Notes: generated from the letters alone by a model not told the origin. 64,000 nucleotides of DNA from Enterocloster lavalensis (GCF_902364025.1 NZ_CABJCG010000014.1:62001-126000), one strand, 5' to 3'; positions 15,865 to 26,551 are shown, counted from the first letter of the stretch. A program made the numbers and translations.

Positions 15865-16204
15865 TGTGGCGGCCCTGGCCCTTGACCGTCAAAATCCCCT
15901 CCAGGGTGGTAGACGTAATCCCCAGCCGCTGGGCCACCGCAATATCATTTTTCACCGCCTCATTGATAAAGCTCCCGCATACCACCAGCACATGGGAGCG
16001 CCGGAGCAGGTCACGGCCCATGTCAATGCCGCTTTTATGTTCCTCCGGCACTACGTCATTGAGGAACAAGGGAAGATATATGGCCGGGCAGATAGGCGAG
16101 AAGCCCGCCTCATAGACCAAACGGCAGTAGTTCGCCGCCTGTTCTGTTCTTTCACAGTCATCGCCGCGCCAAGCGGCGGTAATATACGCAAGTGGGCGTT
16201 TCAT
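15857..16204 (-). CDS. DUF4406-like (nucleoside deoxyribosyltransferase-fold) protein
   Basis: A 115-residue protein: RPLAYITAAWRGDDCERTEQ, then PICPAIYLPLFL and SHVLVVCGSFINEAVKNDIA. This is the pattern of small DUF4406/DUF7768 proteins with a nucleoside-2-deoxyribosyltransferase-like fold. Start ATG 16204 has GGAGG 8 bases upstream; an upstream extension to 16246 has no support. Such genes are common on conjugative elements, where their role is unknown. It overlaps the next gene by 8 bases. Confidence 0.75.
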   Translation of the reverse strand: MKRPLAYITAAWRGDDCERTEQAANYCRLVYEAGFSPICPAIYLPLFLNDVVPEEHKSGIDMGRDLLRRSHVLVVCGSFINEAVKNDIAVAQRLGITSTTLEGILTVKGQGRHNV

Positions 16205-16506
16205 AGTCAAAACCTCCGTTTCCTTATATATAATAGGTAGGGTCAACCCTATCCCCCCGCCCTTTCCCTATCCAGGGAAAGGGGGCGGCTCTGGAGGATA
16301 TATGCCCCCGCCGCCCAGCCGGGAATAGCACAGCCGGGGCAGGCCGTAAAGGGCAAGCCGCCGCAAGCGGCGGGCGTTCCGCCCCTTGACGGCCCGCTCC
16401 CGGCTGTACGAAAAAGTACCCGGCGACGGGGGATATATCACCGCAGAGCCCATCCCAAGCGCGGGACGCGCACCTCTGGACAAAGTGTCCAGAAGCGGGG
16501 GCCCGG
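16205..16506. other. GC-rich intergenic region between parB and the DUF4406-like gene
   Basis: No credible gene. It contains palindrome copy 4 and a perfect hairpin (CCCTTTCCCT, 4-base loop, AGGGAAAGGG, 16260-16283) just before the ribosome site region of the next gene. The open frame across it lacks a start signal and is Pro/Arg-rich, as expected for GC-rich non-coding DNA. Confidence 0.5.
16472..16496. repeat. intercistronic palindrome copy 4 (after parB)
   Basis: The core TGGACAAAGTGTCCA is at 16477-16491, 15 bases after the parB stop, with the shared flanks. Confidence 0.8.
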
Positions 16507-18105
16507 TTACTTTTCGAGCTCGTTCTTTTTCTCCGGCTTTGCCAGCTCCGGGGGCTGTTTCTCTTTCCACTCGTCCAGCAAAGTCATAATCTGTTCTTTC
16601 ATTTTGGCAGGAGTGACCTCCTTGCCGAAATACTTTGACAGTTCCGCCATTGAAATAATCACGCCGCGCTCCTCCTTTTTTTCTTCACTTAAAATACCGT
16701 CGATCACATCGCCGTTGAGCAGACCCTCCTTATCGAGCTCCCGGAGCTTTTTTGCCTGGGCCACGGAGGGGGAAGCCTGCTCCCCGTCAATGGACACAGC
16801 GATCAGCCGCTGGTTTTCCGGTTTGATATACGAAATTTCCACAGCAGGCATAAATCCCATGCTTTTCGTGTCCACCTTATCCAGAAGCTCCGGGACGAGG
16901 TGGTTAAGCCGGACATAGCGGAGCACCTTTTTATAGTTCATATCGTGCTCCTTGCCGACAATCTCCACCGAGAGCTTACCCAGGGCCTCCGCCTCCTTGT
17001 CATTTTTGGGCCGGGCCCCCTGGCGCTTGATAGCCTCCAGTTCCAGATCAAGGAGCTTTGCAAGCTCGCTGGGCAGGGGATCGCCGCGCTGTTTGTTGCT
17101 GTTCTTCATTTCCCGGACGGCCTCAAGATCGGTCATCTCCCGGACAATACAGGGAATTTCATCCAGACCAGCCCGCTCACCGCCATGACAGCGGCGATGG
17201 CCAGCGATGATCTCATAACCGTTGCCGTCCTTTTCCGGGCGGACGGTGGCAGGGGTCATAATGCCATGCTCCTTGATCGTCCCCACCAGATCGTCCATCG
17301 CCTTATCGTCCTGCACCTTAAACGGGTGATCCCGTAAAGTATGGAACGGGTGAAGCTCCGATAATTTCAGATAGACGATTTTTCCTTGCTCCACCGGGCG
17401 GGGCGGCACTTCGGGAGTGGGCGGCAGGTGGATCTCCGGGGGCGGGGCCGCCGCCTCCTTGACTGGAGCGGCCTTGCCCTTTGGAACCTTTACACCGGGC
17501 CCGGCACCCCCAGAGCCCGTTTCTTTGCCCTTATCCTTTTTTCCACCTCTGGACACTTTGTCCAGAACACCGGGGGCCGGGGACTTGTCAAGGGCCGCCT
17601 TGTCAGCCTTAGCGGGGCGGCCCTTGCGGGTGCCCGGCCCCTTTTCCGACTTACCGGGCTCCGTCTTATCCTTTGCCTTTTTCGTGCGGCCCTGGTGCTT
17701 TTGCGCTTTTTCCTCCTCCTTGATTTCATCCAGGGACTTTTCCCAGGGGGGCTTTTCCTCGTTCCCGAACAAGTCACGGAACGCCTCATCCCTATGTTTG
17801 GGGGAGCCCTCCGGGGCAGCCGGGGCCTCCGCCTTTGATACTGCTTCACGCGCCGCCGCCCGCCGCTGGGACATAAGCTCGTTGATCTTGTCAAAATCAA
17901 CCACCACCTCGCCCGGAGCAGTCCGGGCCGGGGCGTCCCCACCTATACCGGGAAGAACAGACTGCTCCGGCGGGGATGCCTGGCTTGCACCGGACTCCAC
18001 CACTTTTTCCGGCGCGGTAGTTTCCGGGGCCTTTTCCACAGGGGCATCACCGGGGCTATCCGAGCCAGGGGACTCCGGGCCTGTTTTCAGCTTGTCATCT
18101 GCCAT
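16507..18105 (-). CDS. parB: ParB/Spo0J-family partition protein with a long disordered N-terminus
   Basis: A 532-residue protein. Residues 1-230 are low-complexity (Pro, Ala, Lys, Glu). The ParB nuclease-like/CTPase domain follows (YLKLSELHPFHTLRDHPFKV, then TIKEHGIMTPATVRP). The signature region reads IIAGHRRCHGGERAG. The usual arginine-rich box of chromosomal ParB (GERRxRA) is altered, so CTP handling may differ. A helix-turn-helix-like part is at DMNYKKVLRYVRLNHLVPEL. No parA gene is beside it in the window. ParB proteins at the end of Tn1549-like elements probably stabilise the excised circle. The start ATG has AAGGAGG 7 bases upstream. A copy of the palindrome lies within its coding region. 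Confidence 0.85.
   Translation of the reverse strand: MADDKLKTGPESPGSDSPGDAPVEKAPETTAPEKVVESGASQASPPEQSVLPGIGGDAPARTAPGEVVVDFDKINELMSQRRAAAREAVSKAEAPAAPEGSPKHRDEAFRDLFGNEEKPPWEKSLDEIKEEEKAQKHQGRTKKAKDKTEPGKSEKGPGTRKGRPAKADKAALDKSPAPGVLDKVSRGGKKDKGKETGSGGAGPGVKVPKGKAAPVKEAAAPPPEIHLPPTPEVPPRPVEQGKIVYLKLSELHPFHTLRDHPFKVQDDKAMDDLVGTIKEHGIMTPATVRPEKDGNGYEIIAGHRRCHGGERAGLDEIPCIVREMTDLEAVREMKNSNKQRGDPLPSELAKLLDLELEAIKRQGARPKNDKEAEALGKLSVEIVGKEHDMNYKKVLRYVRLNHLVPELLDKVDTKSMGFMPAVEISYIKPENQRLIAVSIDGEQASPSVAQAKKLRELDKEGLLNGDVIDGILSEEKKEERGVIISMAELSKYFGKEVTPAKMKEQIMTLLDEWKEKQPPELAKPEKKNELEK
17545..17570. repeat. palindrome copy 5, inside parB
   Basis: The core TGGACACTTTGTCCA is at 17550-17564. The left flank equals the other copies but the central triplet is reversed. 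It encodes LDKVS in the ParB linker, so coding does not explain its presence at the other sites. Confidence 0.75.
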
Positions 18106-18305
18106 TCACTAACCTCCTTTAATTTTGGCGTGTTGCACAAAAATCAGCTTTAATTTTCTACCAGAAAAATTTTCCTCCTTTCCAAGCCTACCACGCAAAA
18201 AAGCCGCCCAGTTTTACCCGGACGGCTTTCAGCGTAATGTGATAGTCTTTTATTTTTTATTTCCCCTTGATTTTTAAGGGTTATAGCCACTTTCCTTTTA
18301 ACATC
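18106..18305. other. terminal region and probable end of the conjugative element
   Basis: Beyond the parB ribosome site lie a hairpin (18201-18229), an AT-rich stretch and an oligo-T/A block with TTTTTAAGGGTTATAGCCA (18270-18288), which looks like the terminal part of a Tn916/Tn1549-family element. Collagen coding begins at about 18307 (CCGACCGGACCTACTGG). The junction is probably near 18300; the exact base cannot be fixed. Confidence 0.45.
18201..18229. terminator. hairpin near the element end
   Basis: AAGCCGCCC and GGACGGCTT arms around an AGTTTTACCC loop, with A-rich sequence before and T after. It may end transcription in either direction at the element boundary. Confidence 0.5.
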
Positions 18306-18752
18306 GCCCCGACCGGACCTACTGGCCCCACCGGACCAACCGGAGCGTCTGAAATCTCCATTGCAATGTCAGCGCTTAATATTTCATCAAGTACCTTTTC
18401 AGTAACAGCTGATGGGACTAATATTTCTTTGCCGGTTCAACCGTATATGAGTGGATTTACAGCAAATGCTGCAAATACAGAATTTACAGTTGCTCAAACA
18501 GGGACTTATTTAATTTCCTATAATATTAAAACGACATCCGGCTTGCCAATGTCATCGAGAGTAACATTAAATGGTTCCCCCCTTTTGAATTCGATTAGTA
18601 CTTCTTCAACGTCATCAAACGAATACAGTGTGACATTCATGCAGCCCTTAACAGCAGGCGATGTATTGTCATTGCAATTTTATGGTGTAAATGGTTTGGT
18701 TACTTTACAAGCCGGCACCGGCGCATCATTGAATATTATTAAAATATCCTGA
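18267..18752 (+). pseudogene. BclA-like exosporium protein, 5'-truncated by the mobile element
   Basis: The frame holds four GPT-type collagen triplets followed by an intact-looking C-terminal trimerization domain of about 130 residues (NISSSTFSVTADGTNISLPV, then AQTGTYLISYNIKTT), as in BclA/C1q-TNF-like exosporium proteins. Its apparent start, TTG 18267, has no ribosome site, and the first residues (MIFKGYSHFPFNI) come from element DNA. No sigma-K promoter is present. The simplest reading is that the conjugative element inserted in the collagen region and removed promoter, start and N-terminus. Confidence 0.75.
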
Positions 18753-18826
18753 TGCAGAGTAAAACCTATGCCAAACGTCAATAACAGGCCATCCGGTTAG
18801 CGCTTCGTACAAATGATGATCCATTC

Positions 18827-18864
18827 AAGGGGCCGTTACAGTTTTCTTCCCGTAATGGCCCTTT
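18827..18864 (+). terminator. terminator after the truncated collagen gene
   Basis: AAGGGGCCGTTAC and GTAATGGCCCTTT arms around a short T-rich loop, 75 bases beyond the stop. Confidence 0.65.
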
Positions 18865-18918
18865 AGAACATAATATCAATCATCCGTTTCCCCATCTCCA
18901 GCACTCGCCACACATTTC

Positions 18919-18946
18919 ACAAAACTTGTTCACTTTTCATATGCTA
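18919..18946 (+). promoter_or_regulatory. sigma-K-type sporulation promoter of the first intact collagen gene
   Basis: ACA, 16 bases, then CATATGCTA fits the sigma-K pattern (AC near -35, CATAnnnTA at -10). It lies 218 bases before the ATG. The same arrangement precedes the second collagen gene. Confidence 0.65.
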
Positions 18947-19163
18947 TAGTAGACCGCCGGGCGGATGTCCCCTCGTTTTGTTGCAAATCGGACATCCTGC
19001 CATTTCCCCTCCTCCCATTAGAGTACGCCAGGCAATTCAGATCGCCTGCCGAACCCTCTGCCACAGGGGGGCGGACCATCGCAGGAATGCCAGGTACGCA
19101 GTGCATAATACGTGTAATACCGGTTCCTGCTGTTGGAAGATTAAAAAACAAGGAGCGATCGCT

Positions 19164-20276
19164 ATGTATTATAATGATCCAAATCGAACAAATTGTGGTA
19201 ATATCCCCGGAAACTACCGCCCTGACGAACCGGCATTTGACGCGTGCAGATGTCCCGGAGCAGGCGGAAATACTCCCGGATGTAACTGTTGTAATCGTGG
19301 ACCGACTGGTCCCCAAGGCCCCATGGGGCCCAGAGGATGCCCCGGACCCCAGGGCCCAATGGGCTATCCCGGCCCCCAGGGTCCCATAGGCCCGGCCGGC
19401 CCCAGAGGGCCGCAGGGCTTTCCTGGAATCCCTGGTCCAACTGGCCCGGCTGGCCCTACAGGCGCAACCGGAACCAACGGGATGAATGGCATCATGGGGC
19501 CAACCGGGCCTACAGGAGCAACCGGCGCAACGGGTGCTAATGGACTGAATGGCGCCATAGGACCAACTGGTCCTACCGGAGCCAACGGACCCGCAGGCGC
19601 CACAGGTGCCACTGGACCCACTGGCCCTACCGGAGTCACTGGCGTTACCGGACCCACTGGACCCACCGGTGCCAATGGTGTTACCGGTCCTACTGGCCCT
19701 ACCGGAGCCACTGGCGCTACTGGACCCACTGGCGCTAACGGTGTTACCGGCCCCACAGGTGCCACTGGACCTGCAGGTGATGCAAATTCTGCCTGTTGTG
19801 GCTGTACGGAGCAAATAATAAATATACTCCAACAAATTATCACGCTATATCCCAATAACAATATATTTGTCACATTAAAGAGTGGTGATGCAGTTGTTGG
19901 CCTCCCCGGCACTTTAATATCCGGGCCAAATGGACGTATCGGATTATTTGGAGTGACAACCTCACAAAATCTCACACAGTTTTTGTCTGTCTGCAATATC
20001 GACACGATTCAAATAAACAACGCGACGTACAATGATGCTATTATTTATTTACCTGAACCGGTTCCCGCGCCGACCGATTGTTGCTCTGATTGCGAATCAA
20101 CCATTCGCTCCCGCCTTCCTGTCGGAACGCCCAACGTTAGTATCATCACAAATACCCAGACGCCATCCACAGGAACGGTTATAAGAAATGAATTCGGTAT
20201 GATCGTACTCGCTAATGAGGCAGCTGCCACAGTAACCTTCATATCATCCTGCAGTATTGACCTATTTATCATTTAA
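19164..20276 (+). CDS. collagen-like exosporium/spore surface protein
   Basis: A 370-residue protein. The Cys-rich N-terminus ([35 protein letters not shown]) is shared with the next collagen gene and probably anchors it to the spore. About 60 Gly-X-Y triplets follow, [10 protein letters not shown] first, then [10 protein letters not shown] types rich in Thr, a known site of glycosylation in spore collagens. The C-terminal 160 residues ([20 protein letters not shown] and later DCCSDCE) are Cys-containing and unlike the BclA jelly-roll domain, so this paralog has a different tip. Start ATG 19164 has AAGGAG 7 bases upstream. A sigma-K-like promoter and long leader precede it. Confidence 0.88.
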   Translation: MYYNDPNRTNCGNIPGNYRPDEPAFDACRCPGAGGNTPGCNCCNRGPTGPQGPMGPRGCPGPQGPMGYPGPQGPIGPAGPRGPQGFPGIPGPTGPAGPTGATGTNGMNGIMGPTGPTGATGATGANGLNGAIGPTGPTGANGPAGATGATGPTGPTGVTGVTGPTGPTGANGVTGPTGPTGATGATGPTGANGVTGPTGATGPAGDANSACCGCTEQIINILQQIITLYPNNNIFVTLKSGDAVVGLPGTLISGPNGRIGLFGVTTSQNLTQFLSVCNIDTIQINNATYNDAIIYLPEPVPAPTDCCSDCESTIRSRLPVGTPNVSIITNTQTPSTGTVIRNEFGMIVLANEAAATVTFISSCSIDLFII

Positions 20277-20283
20277 AGCTCAG

Positions 20284-20315
20284 AACGGGTGGACAACAAT
20301 GCCCACCCGTTTTTC
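20284..20315 (+). terminator. terminator after the first intact collagen gene
   Basis: AACGGGTGG, loop, CCCACCCGTTTTT, 8 bases beyond the stop: a standard intrinsic terminator. Confidence 0.85.
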
Positions 20316-20515
20316 GATGCCGTTTGCCGCAGGAATCACTTCGGAACAGATCACGTTGTATTATTCTGTATGATTCCAGCGCTTATGAATCATGTAACAA
20401 TCACTTGTAGTTCTTTGACGAGTCAACGGCATTATTAGCGTAACACAAACGGCGCTCTGCTGGCATGCGAATGTTTATGGGATATATCCGCAGGCTCAGA
20501 GCTACAACTCGTATC

Positions 20516-20543
20516 ACCAAACTTGTTTACTTTTCATATGGTA
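20516..20543 (+). promoter_or_regulatory. sigma-K-type sporulation promoter of the second collagen gene
   Basis: ACC, 16 bases, then CATATGGTA, equivalent to the promoter at 18919 and 216 bases before the ATG. Surrounding bases are also conserved (AAACTTGTT(T/C)ACTTTTCATATG). Confidence 0.65.
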
Positions 20544-20746
20544 TATTAGACCGCCAATCGGATGCGGGTCCATTTCACTGCGAACCCTGCATACCGCCAT
20601 TTCCCCTCCTTCGATTGGACAATGCCTGTCCATTCACACCGGCGGCCCTCTCTGTTGCAGGGGGACGGACAAATACAGAAAAAGTCAAGACTCAAACTAT
20701 CATACTCAGCAAGATCGGCCACTGTTATTGAAAAACTGATTATTAA

Positions 20747-22804
<2,058 letters not shown>

Positions 22805-22938
22805 TATCCGATTATGATCCGCTGACCACCCTAACGGTTTCGCCCCGGACTGCGGCGTCCCGCAGGCTCTGCCAACGGTACTCCGTCTCCGGTGTCCCAC
22901 AGGCTTCGTCAACGGTTCATCATCTTACGAAACACCAA

Positions 22939-22967
22939 GGCCGCGGAAATTCCCGCGGCCCTGTTTT
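22939..22967 (+). terminator. terminator after the collagen cluster
   Basis: GGCCGCGG, 6-base loop, CCGCGGCC, then CTGTTTTTTATT: a strong intrinsic terminator 135 bases beyond the stop. Nothing else is seen between 22805 and 23061. Confidence 0.85.
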
Positions 22968-23061
22968 TTATTACCTGTATCGCGAAATCAGCCGGCAAAA
23001 GGCGGCAAATCGTATCATAGGCAGACCCCGCAAACCCGCATGGAATGGGCATCTGCGTACA

Positions 23062-23481
23062 CTACGTTTCGTTCGTACTTCCAATTTCAAGTAGATTGCC
23101 TTCCGGGTCGGCAACATAAAAGTTACGGATGCCAAACGGATAGGTGATGGGTTCTCCAGTGGGAAAGCGCAGCCCTAACTTTGATAGCCGCTCATATTCC
23201 GCATCCACATCAGCAAAACTCGGTAGCCACAAGGCAATTTCAAATGATTGGTTAATTCCCTTGGGCGGAACATAACTCTCTCCAATAGCCTTTACAAATT
23301 GTTCTCTGCTGTACATGAACAAAGACAGCGCACCGCTTGCTGTTTCAAACTCCGCAAAATCCCCGCCGTCCCATTGCGTAGGAAAACCCAATATATCTCT
23401 GTAAAATTGAACCATACTATCCATATCACCGACTAATAGGCTCGCACCTATCCTTACATCACGTCCGTTCAATATCATCAT
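23062..23481 (-). CDS. VOC-superfamily (glyoxalase/bleomycin resistance-like) protein
   Basis: A 139-residue protein with the paired beta-alpha-beta-beta-beta pattern of the vicinal oxygen chelate family: ASLLVGDMDSMVQFYRDILG at the N-terminus and NFYVADPEGNLLEIG at the C-terminus. The metal-binding glutamates are plausible at E45-E47 and E135. Members include glyoxalases, dioxygenases and antibiotic-binding proteins, so the substrate is unknown. The start is ATG 23481 or 23478, close to AAGGAG. It lies near a GNAT gene on the same strand; both look like accessory stress or resistance functions. Confidence 0.8.
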   Translation of the reverse strand: MMILNGRDVRIGASLLVGDMDSMVQFYRDILGFPTQWDGGDFAEFETASGALSLFMYSREQFVKAIGESYVPPKGINQSFEIALWLPSFADVDAEYERLSKLGLRFPTGEPITYPFGIRNFYVADPEGNLLEIGSTNET

Positions 23482-23537
23482 CTCCTTTGTTTTTGTTCGC
23501 CTTTTCCGCCTAAGGCGAACAAATCCATAACTTGTCT

Positions 23538-24020
23538 TTATAATTTCAAAATAGCAATCAGCTCTTCTTCGTCCATTTCTCCGGTTTCAACAAATCCAAA
23601 CGAACGGTATAATTGACTGGCAATTTCGTTCTCAGGTTTATATGACAACCAGCAGTATTCCGCTTTACCACACGGAAATGTTTTTATAAACTCCAATGCA
23701 AGCCTGACTGCTTCCTTCCCATGCCCCTTATTTTGATAATTTTTATCTATCATCAATCTCCAGAGATTATAATTGCCTTTCGCTATTAACGGGGCATTAT
23801 CCCAGTAATCGTCTGTATCAAAACCAATCATTAAAAAGCCAATCGGCGTATCATCTTCATATATCCCAAAAGGGAAAGCATATCCATTTCCAGTTATGGC
23901 GGTAAAGGCTTCGATAATACTGATGTCATTGCTTGCCACAAAATTTTTCTGCTTTTCAGAGACACAAAGTTTCAAAATATCCCATACATTTTTTCCGTTT
24001 ATCTTCTCTAGTTTCAGCAT
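23538..24020 (-). CDS. GNAT-family N-acetyltransferase
   Basis: A 160-residue protein with NYNLWRLMIDKNYQNKGHGK, the acetyl-CoA-binding motif A (Q/RxxGxG/A) of GNAT enzymes, and ENEIASQLYRSFGFVETGEM as the C-terminal motif B. It acetylates an amine; the profile resembles spermidine/polyamine-type acetyltransferases, but the substrate cannot be told from sequence. It lies 56 bases upstream of the VOC gene in the direction of transcription, so the two could be one unit. Confidence 0.85.
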   Translation of the reverse strand: MLKLEKINGKNVWDILKLCVSEKQKNFVASNDISIIEAFTAITGNGYAFPFGIYEDDTPIGFLMIGFDTDDYWDNAPLIAKGNYNLWRLMIDKNYQNKGHGKEAVRLALEFIKTFPCGKAEYCWLSYKPENEIASQLYRSFGFVETGEMDEEELIAILKL

Positions 24021-24154
24021 ATTCTTATACTCTATACAACACCAGCTGGAAAGAGCCGGTAAACGCCCTATTCATCAGTCTTTCCGGCCTCGTTGTCTTT
24101 ACATAAACCCGATCATACAAACGCAATCCGATGTTATTTTTTATCGCTCTGAAA

Positions 24155-25165
24155 TTATTTCGGAAAATAACTGTGATACAATTCAAAAAAATTGGTAGTG
24201 GTGGACCCTTCCCCGCCCTCAAAGTGGATCTCCGACCACATTTTCTCGTCGAACACCACCACATGGCTGTCGGCAAAGGGGGCGTAGATCTTCTGGAAGG
24301 CGTTGTTCTTCTTCTCCTGCGCCAGCTTTTTCTTGCGCGCCGCAGTGGCCGCCTGGTCGTAGGCGTTGGTGCATTTTAAAATGTAAAAGGCGCCGTTTTC
24401 CTCCACAATCCCGCTGATCTCGTCCTGCTCCAGCGCAAACGCCGCCTTCTCCAGCTCGCTCTGATTCTGATTCCGCTCCATCTGCACCGCGACCCCGCCG
24501 CCCGTTGAATATTTCTTGGCAATGGCTGAGAAATCCGCGCCCTCCGCCTGGGCCTGGGCCAGAACCTCCTCGGCGGTCTGGCGGTCCCTCACCGAGATGG
24601 GCAGCACTTCAATCACCTTGGCCTCCGCATCGCTGATTTCCAGATTCTGGTCCTGCGTCAGCTCCGTCACCAGCTTGTCCGCCCGGTAATACTCGCAGTA
24701 CAGTTCGTAGACCTCTTCCTGATCCGCTCCGATATAGTCCCGATCCGCTTTGCTCAAAAGCCCGTAATACTGTTCCGACAAACGCTTGATGGAATCCTTC
24801 TCCTGGCTGGTGAGCTCGATGCCGTTCTCATCCGCCAGCAGGTTCATGGTTCCCAGCTCCATGAAAAATTGACGAATCTGCCCGGTCAGCCGGTCCTCGA
24901 AATTCCCTCCTCCCGCCTTGTCCTCCACCGCCCAGATCTGGCTGGTATAAATATTCTGATATCGGTTTCGTTCCGTGGCCGCAATGGTCATCAGCTGCCC
25001 CTTGGTGTAGGACCGCTTCACTTCCTCTTTGCCCGGTTCAACCGCAGCGCTTCTGCTGCAGCCCGCCGCCAACAGAAAAACCATCAGTACAACCGCCGCG
25101 AGGCCGCAGCGGAATATTCTCCCCCGGCTAAGGTGCTCTCTCGTCAATCTCCAGACTCCTTTCAA
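24155..25165 (-). CDS. PrsA-like peptidyl-prolyl isomerase lipoprotein
   Basis: A 336-residue lipoprotein. The basic N-terminus, a hydrophobic stretch and the lipobox LLAAGC place the lipidated cysteine at about residue 36. A helical chaperone region follows. A parvulin-like domain is recognisable at about residues 190-285 (EEVLAQAQAEGADFSAIAKK, YSTGGGVAVQ, ISGIVEENGAFYILKC). It probably helps secreted proteins fold outside the membrane. The stop codon overlaps nothing; the start overlaps the HAD gene's end by 4 bases, so they are coupled. The C-terminus (ending FELYHSYFPK) is unusual for PrsA. Confidence 0.8.
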   Translation of the reverse strand: MKGVWRLTREHLSRGRIFRCGLAAVVLMVFLLAAGCSRSAAVEPGKEEVKRSYTKGQLMTIAATERNRYQNIYTSQIWAVEDKAGGGNFEDRLTGQIRQFFMELGTMNLLADENGIELTSQEKDSIKRLSEQYYGLLSKADRDYIGADQEEVYELYCEYYRADKLVTELTQDQNLEISDAEAKVIEVLPISVRDRQTAEEVLAQAQAEGADFSAIAKKYSTGGGVAVQMERNQNQSELEKAAFALEQDEISGIVEENGAFYILKCTNAYDQAATAARKKKLAQEKKNNAFQKIYAPFADSHVVVFDEKMWSEIHFEGGEGSTTTNFFELYHSYFPK

Positions 25166-25947
25166 AGTAACTGCTTCAAAACTTTTAAAACGCCGTCGTT
25201 TTTGTTGCTGTCCGCCTGGAAGCGCGCCAGTTTGCGCACTTCCTCCCTGGCATTGGCCACGGCGAAGCTGTAATAGGCCTGCTGCAGCATCTCGATATCA
25301 TTTAACTGGTCTCCGAAGGCCATGGTTTCCTCCGGGCGAATCTCCAGGCTCTCCTGAAGCCGTTTGACGGCCTGGCCCTTGTTCACGCCCTGAGCCATGC
25401 AGTCCATCCACATTTCACCGGCCAGCGTAATCTTCATCCGGTCCTGAAACGCCTCCCGGATATCCGCGGCCGCGTGCTCCACGTCCTGCTCCTTGTAGAT
25501 GGAAATCTTGATGCAGGGGTCCTCCAGAGCCAGCACATCCTTCACCCGGCGGATGTTGAATTTATATCCCTCCAGCATCCAGCGGTATAAAGCGTCATTT
25601 TCCGAGTCCATATAATCCCCGTCCTGGCCCGCGTAGATCACACTCAGGTCCGGGTGCCTGCGCACCGCTTCGATCACCTCCCGGACCAGCTCCGGTTCAA
25701 TGGGATTTACAAACAGGCTCCTGCCGTGGCAGCCCAGATACGCCCCGTTGTTGGCGATATAAAATATCTTCTTTTTGACCGGCTCAAACGCTCCCTCAAC
25801 GCTGGCCCAGGGCCGGCCGCTGGCAATCGCAAACTGAATTCCCTTTTCCCGCAGCTTCAAAATCACCTCGAACAGCTCCGGATTCACTCCGCCGGAACCA
25901 TCCTCCACCAGCGTGCCGTCCACATCCGATACGATCAGTTTAATCAT
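25162..25947 (-). CDS. Cof-type HAD-superfamily phosphatase
   Basis: A 261-residue protein starting MIKLIVSDVDGTLVEDG, where the first two Asp residues form the HAD catalytic motif I. Motif II Ser/Thr is in FAIASGRPW and motifs III/IV are in VNKGQAVKRL and MAFGDQLNDIEML. It is the Cof/YkrA subfamily with a C2B cap, acting on small sugar phosphates or flavin-type phosphates. I prefer the ATG at 25947; another ATG four codons upstream sits directly on the ribosome site. It overlaps the end of maf by 8 bases. Confidence 0.85.
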   Translation of the reverse strand: MIKLIVSDVDGTLVEDGSGGVNPELFEVILKLREKGIQFAIASGRPWASVEGAFEPVKKKIFYIANNGAYLGCHGRSLFVNPIEPELVREVIEAVRRHPDLSVIYAGQDGDYMDSENDALYRWMLEGYKFNIRRVKDVLALEDPCIKISIYKEQDVEHAAADIREAFQDRMKITLAGEMWMDCMAQGVNKGQAVKRLQESLEIRPEETMAFGDQLNDIEMLQQAYYSFAVANAREEVRKLARFQADSNKNDGVLKVLKQLL

Positions 25948-26551
25948 CTTCCCTGTCATCCTCCGTCAAATTCTTCAGTTCATGGTAGAGCCGTCCCAGC
26001 GGAAGTCCCACCACGTTGTCGTAATCGCCGTCAATTTTGCGGATATACACCGCAAAACGGCCCTGTATCCCATATGCCCCCGCCTTATCCAACGGTTCCC
26101 CGCACCCGGCGTAGTCCCGAATCTCCTCATCGGTCATGGGGTAAACATACACATCCGTTTTCTCCACAAATGTAGTCCCGTGCAAACATCCGCCGGGCTC
26201 CACCAGCAGCAGCGTCACGCCGGTATAAACCTGGTGCGCTTTTCCCTGAAGCTTCCCAATCATCTCCGCGGCCCGCTCCGGCGTCCCGGGCTTTCCCAGC
26301 ACCTCTTTGTCCACGGCCACCATGGTGTCGGCCCCGATCACCAGCGTCCCTTCCGGGCACCTGGAAGCCACGTCCTCCGCCTTGATCCGCGATAATTCCA
26401 TCACCATCAGGTCCGGCTCCGTCTCCTCGGTACACTCCTCCGCCAGGCTGGGAACAATCTCCGGCTCCATCCCAACCTGCGCCAGCAATTCCCGGCGTCT
26501 GGGCGATCCGGAGGCCAGCACCACATTCCTTCCCTTCCACATAACGCTCAT
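25940..26551 (-). CDS. maf: Maf-family nucleoside triphosphate pyrophosphatase
   Basis: A 203-residue Maf protein. The family start VVLASGSPRRRELLAQVG is at residues 10-27 and VIGADTMVAVDKEVLGKP holds the metal-binding aspartate. KAGAYGIQGRFAVYI is the late conserved block. Maf enzymes hydrolyse non-canonical or canonical NTPs (dTTP, UTP) and are linked to septum formation arrest. Transcription continues into the HAD and PrsA-like genes with short overlaps, giving a three-gene operon. Confidence 0.9.
   Translation of the reverse strand: MSVMWKGRNVVLASGSPRRRELLAQVGMEPEIVPSLAEECTEETEPDLMVMELSRIKAEDVASRCPEGTLVIGADTMVAVDKEVLGKPGTPERAAEMIGKLQGKAHQVYTGVTLLLVEPGGCLHGTTFVEKTDVYVYPMTDEEIRDYAGCGEPLDKAGAYGIQGRFAVYIRKIDGDYDNVVGLPLGRLYHELKNLTEDDREDD

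Noticed and set aside
16268..16570. 100-codon minus-strand frame after parB
   Set aside because: Pro/Arg-rich, overlaps the parB end and a palindrome, no start signal.
11929..17564. Five repeated palindromes as a CRISPR array
   Set aside because: Spacing is irregular (0.7-2.4 kb), whole genes lie between copies and no cas gene is present.
18930..19835. Long minus-strand open frames opposite the collagen genes
   Set aside because: Gly-X-Y codon repeats keep the other frames open; the peptides are low-complexity mirrors without start signals.
24025..24276. Minus-strand 83-codon frame between the GNAT and PrsA-like genes
   Set aside because: It overlaps the end of the PrsA-like gene in another frame and has no family features.
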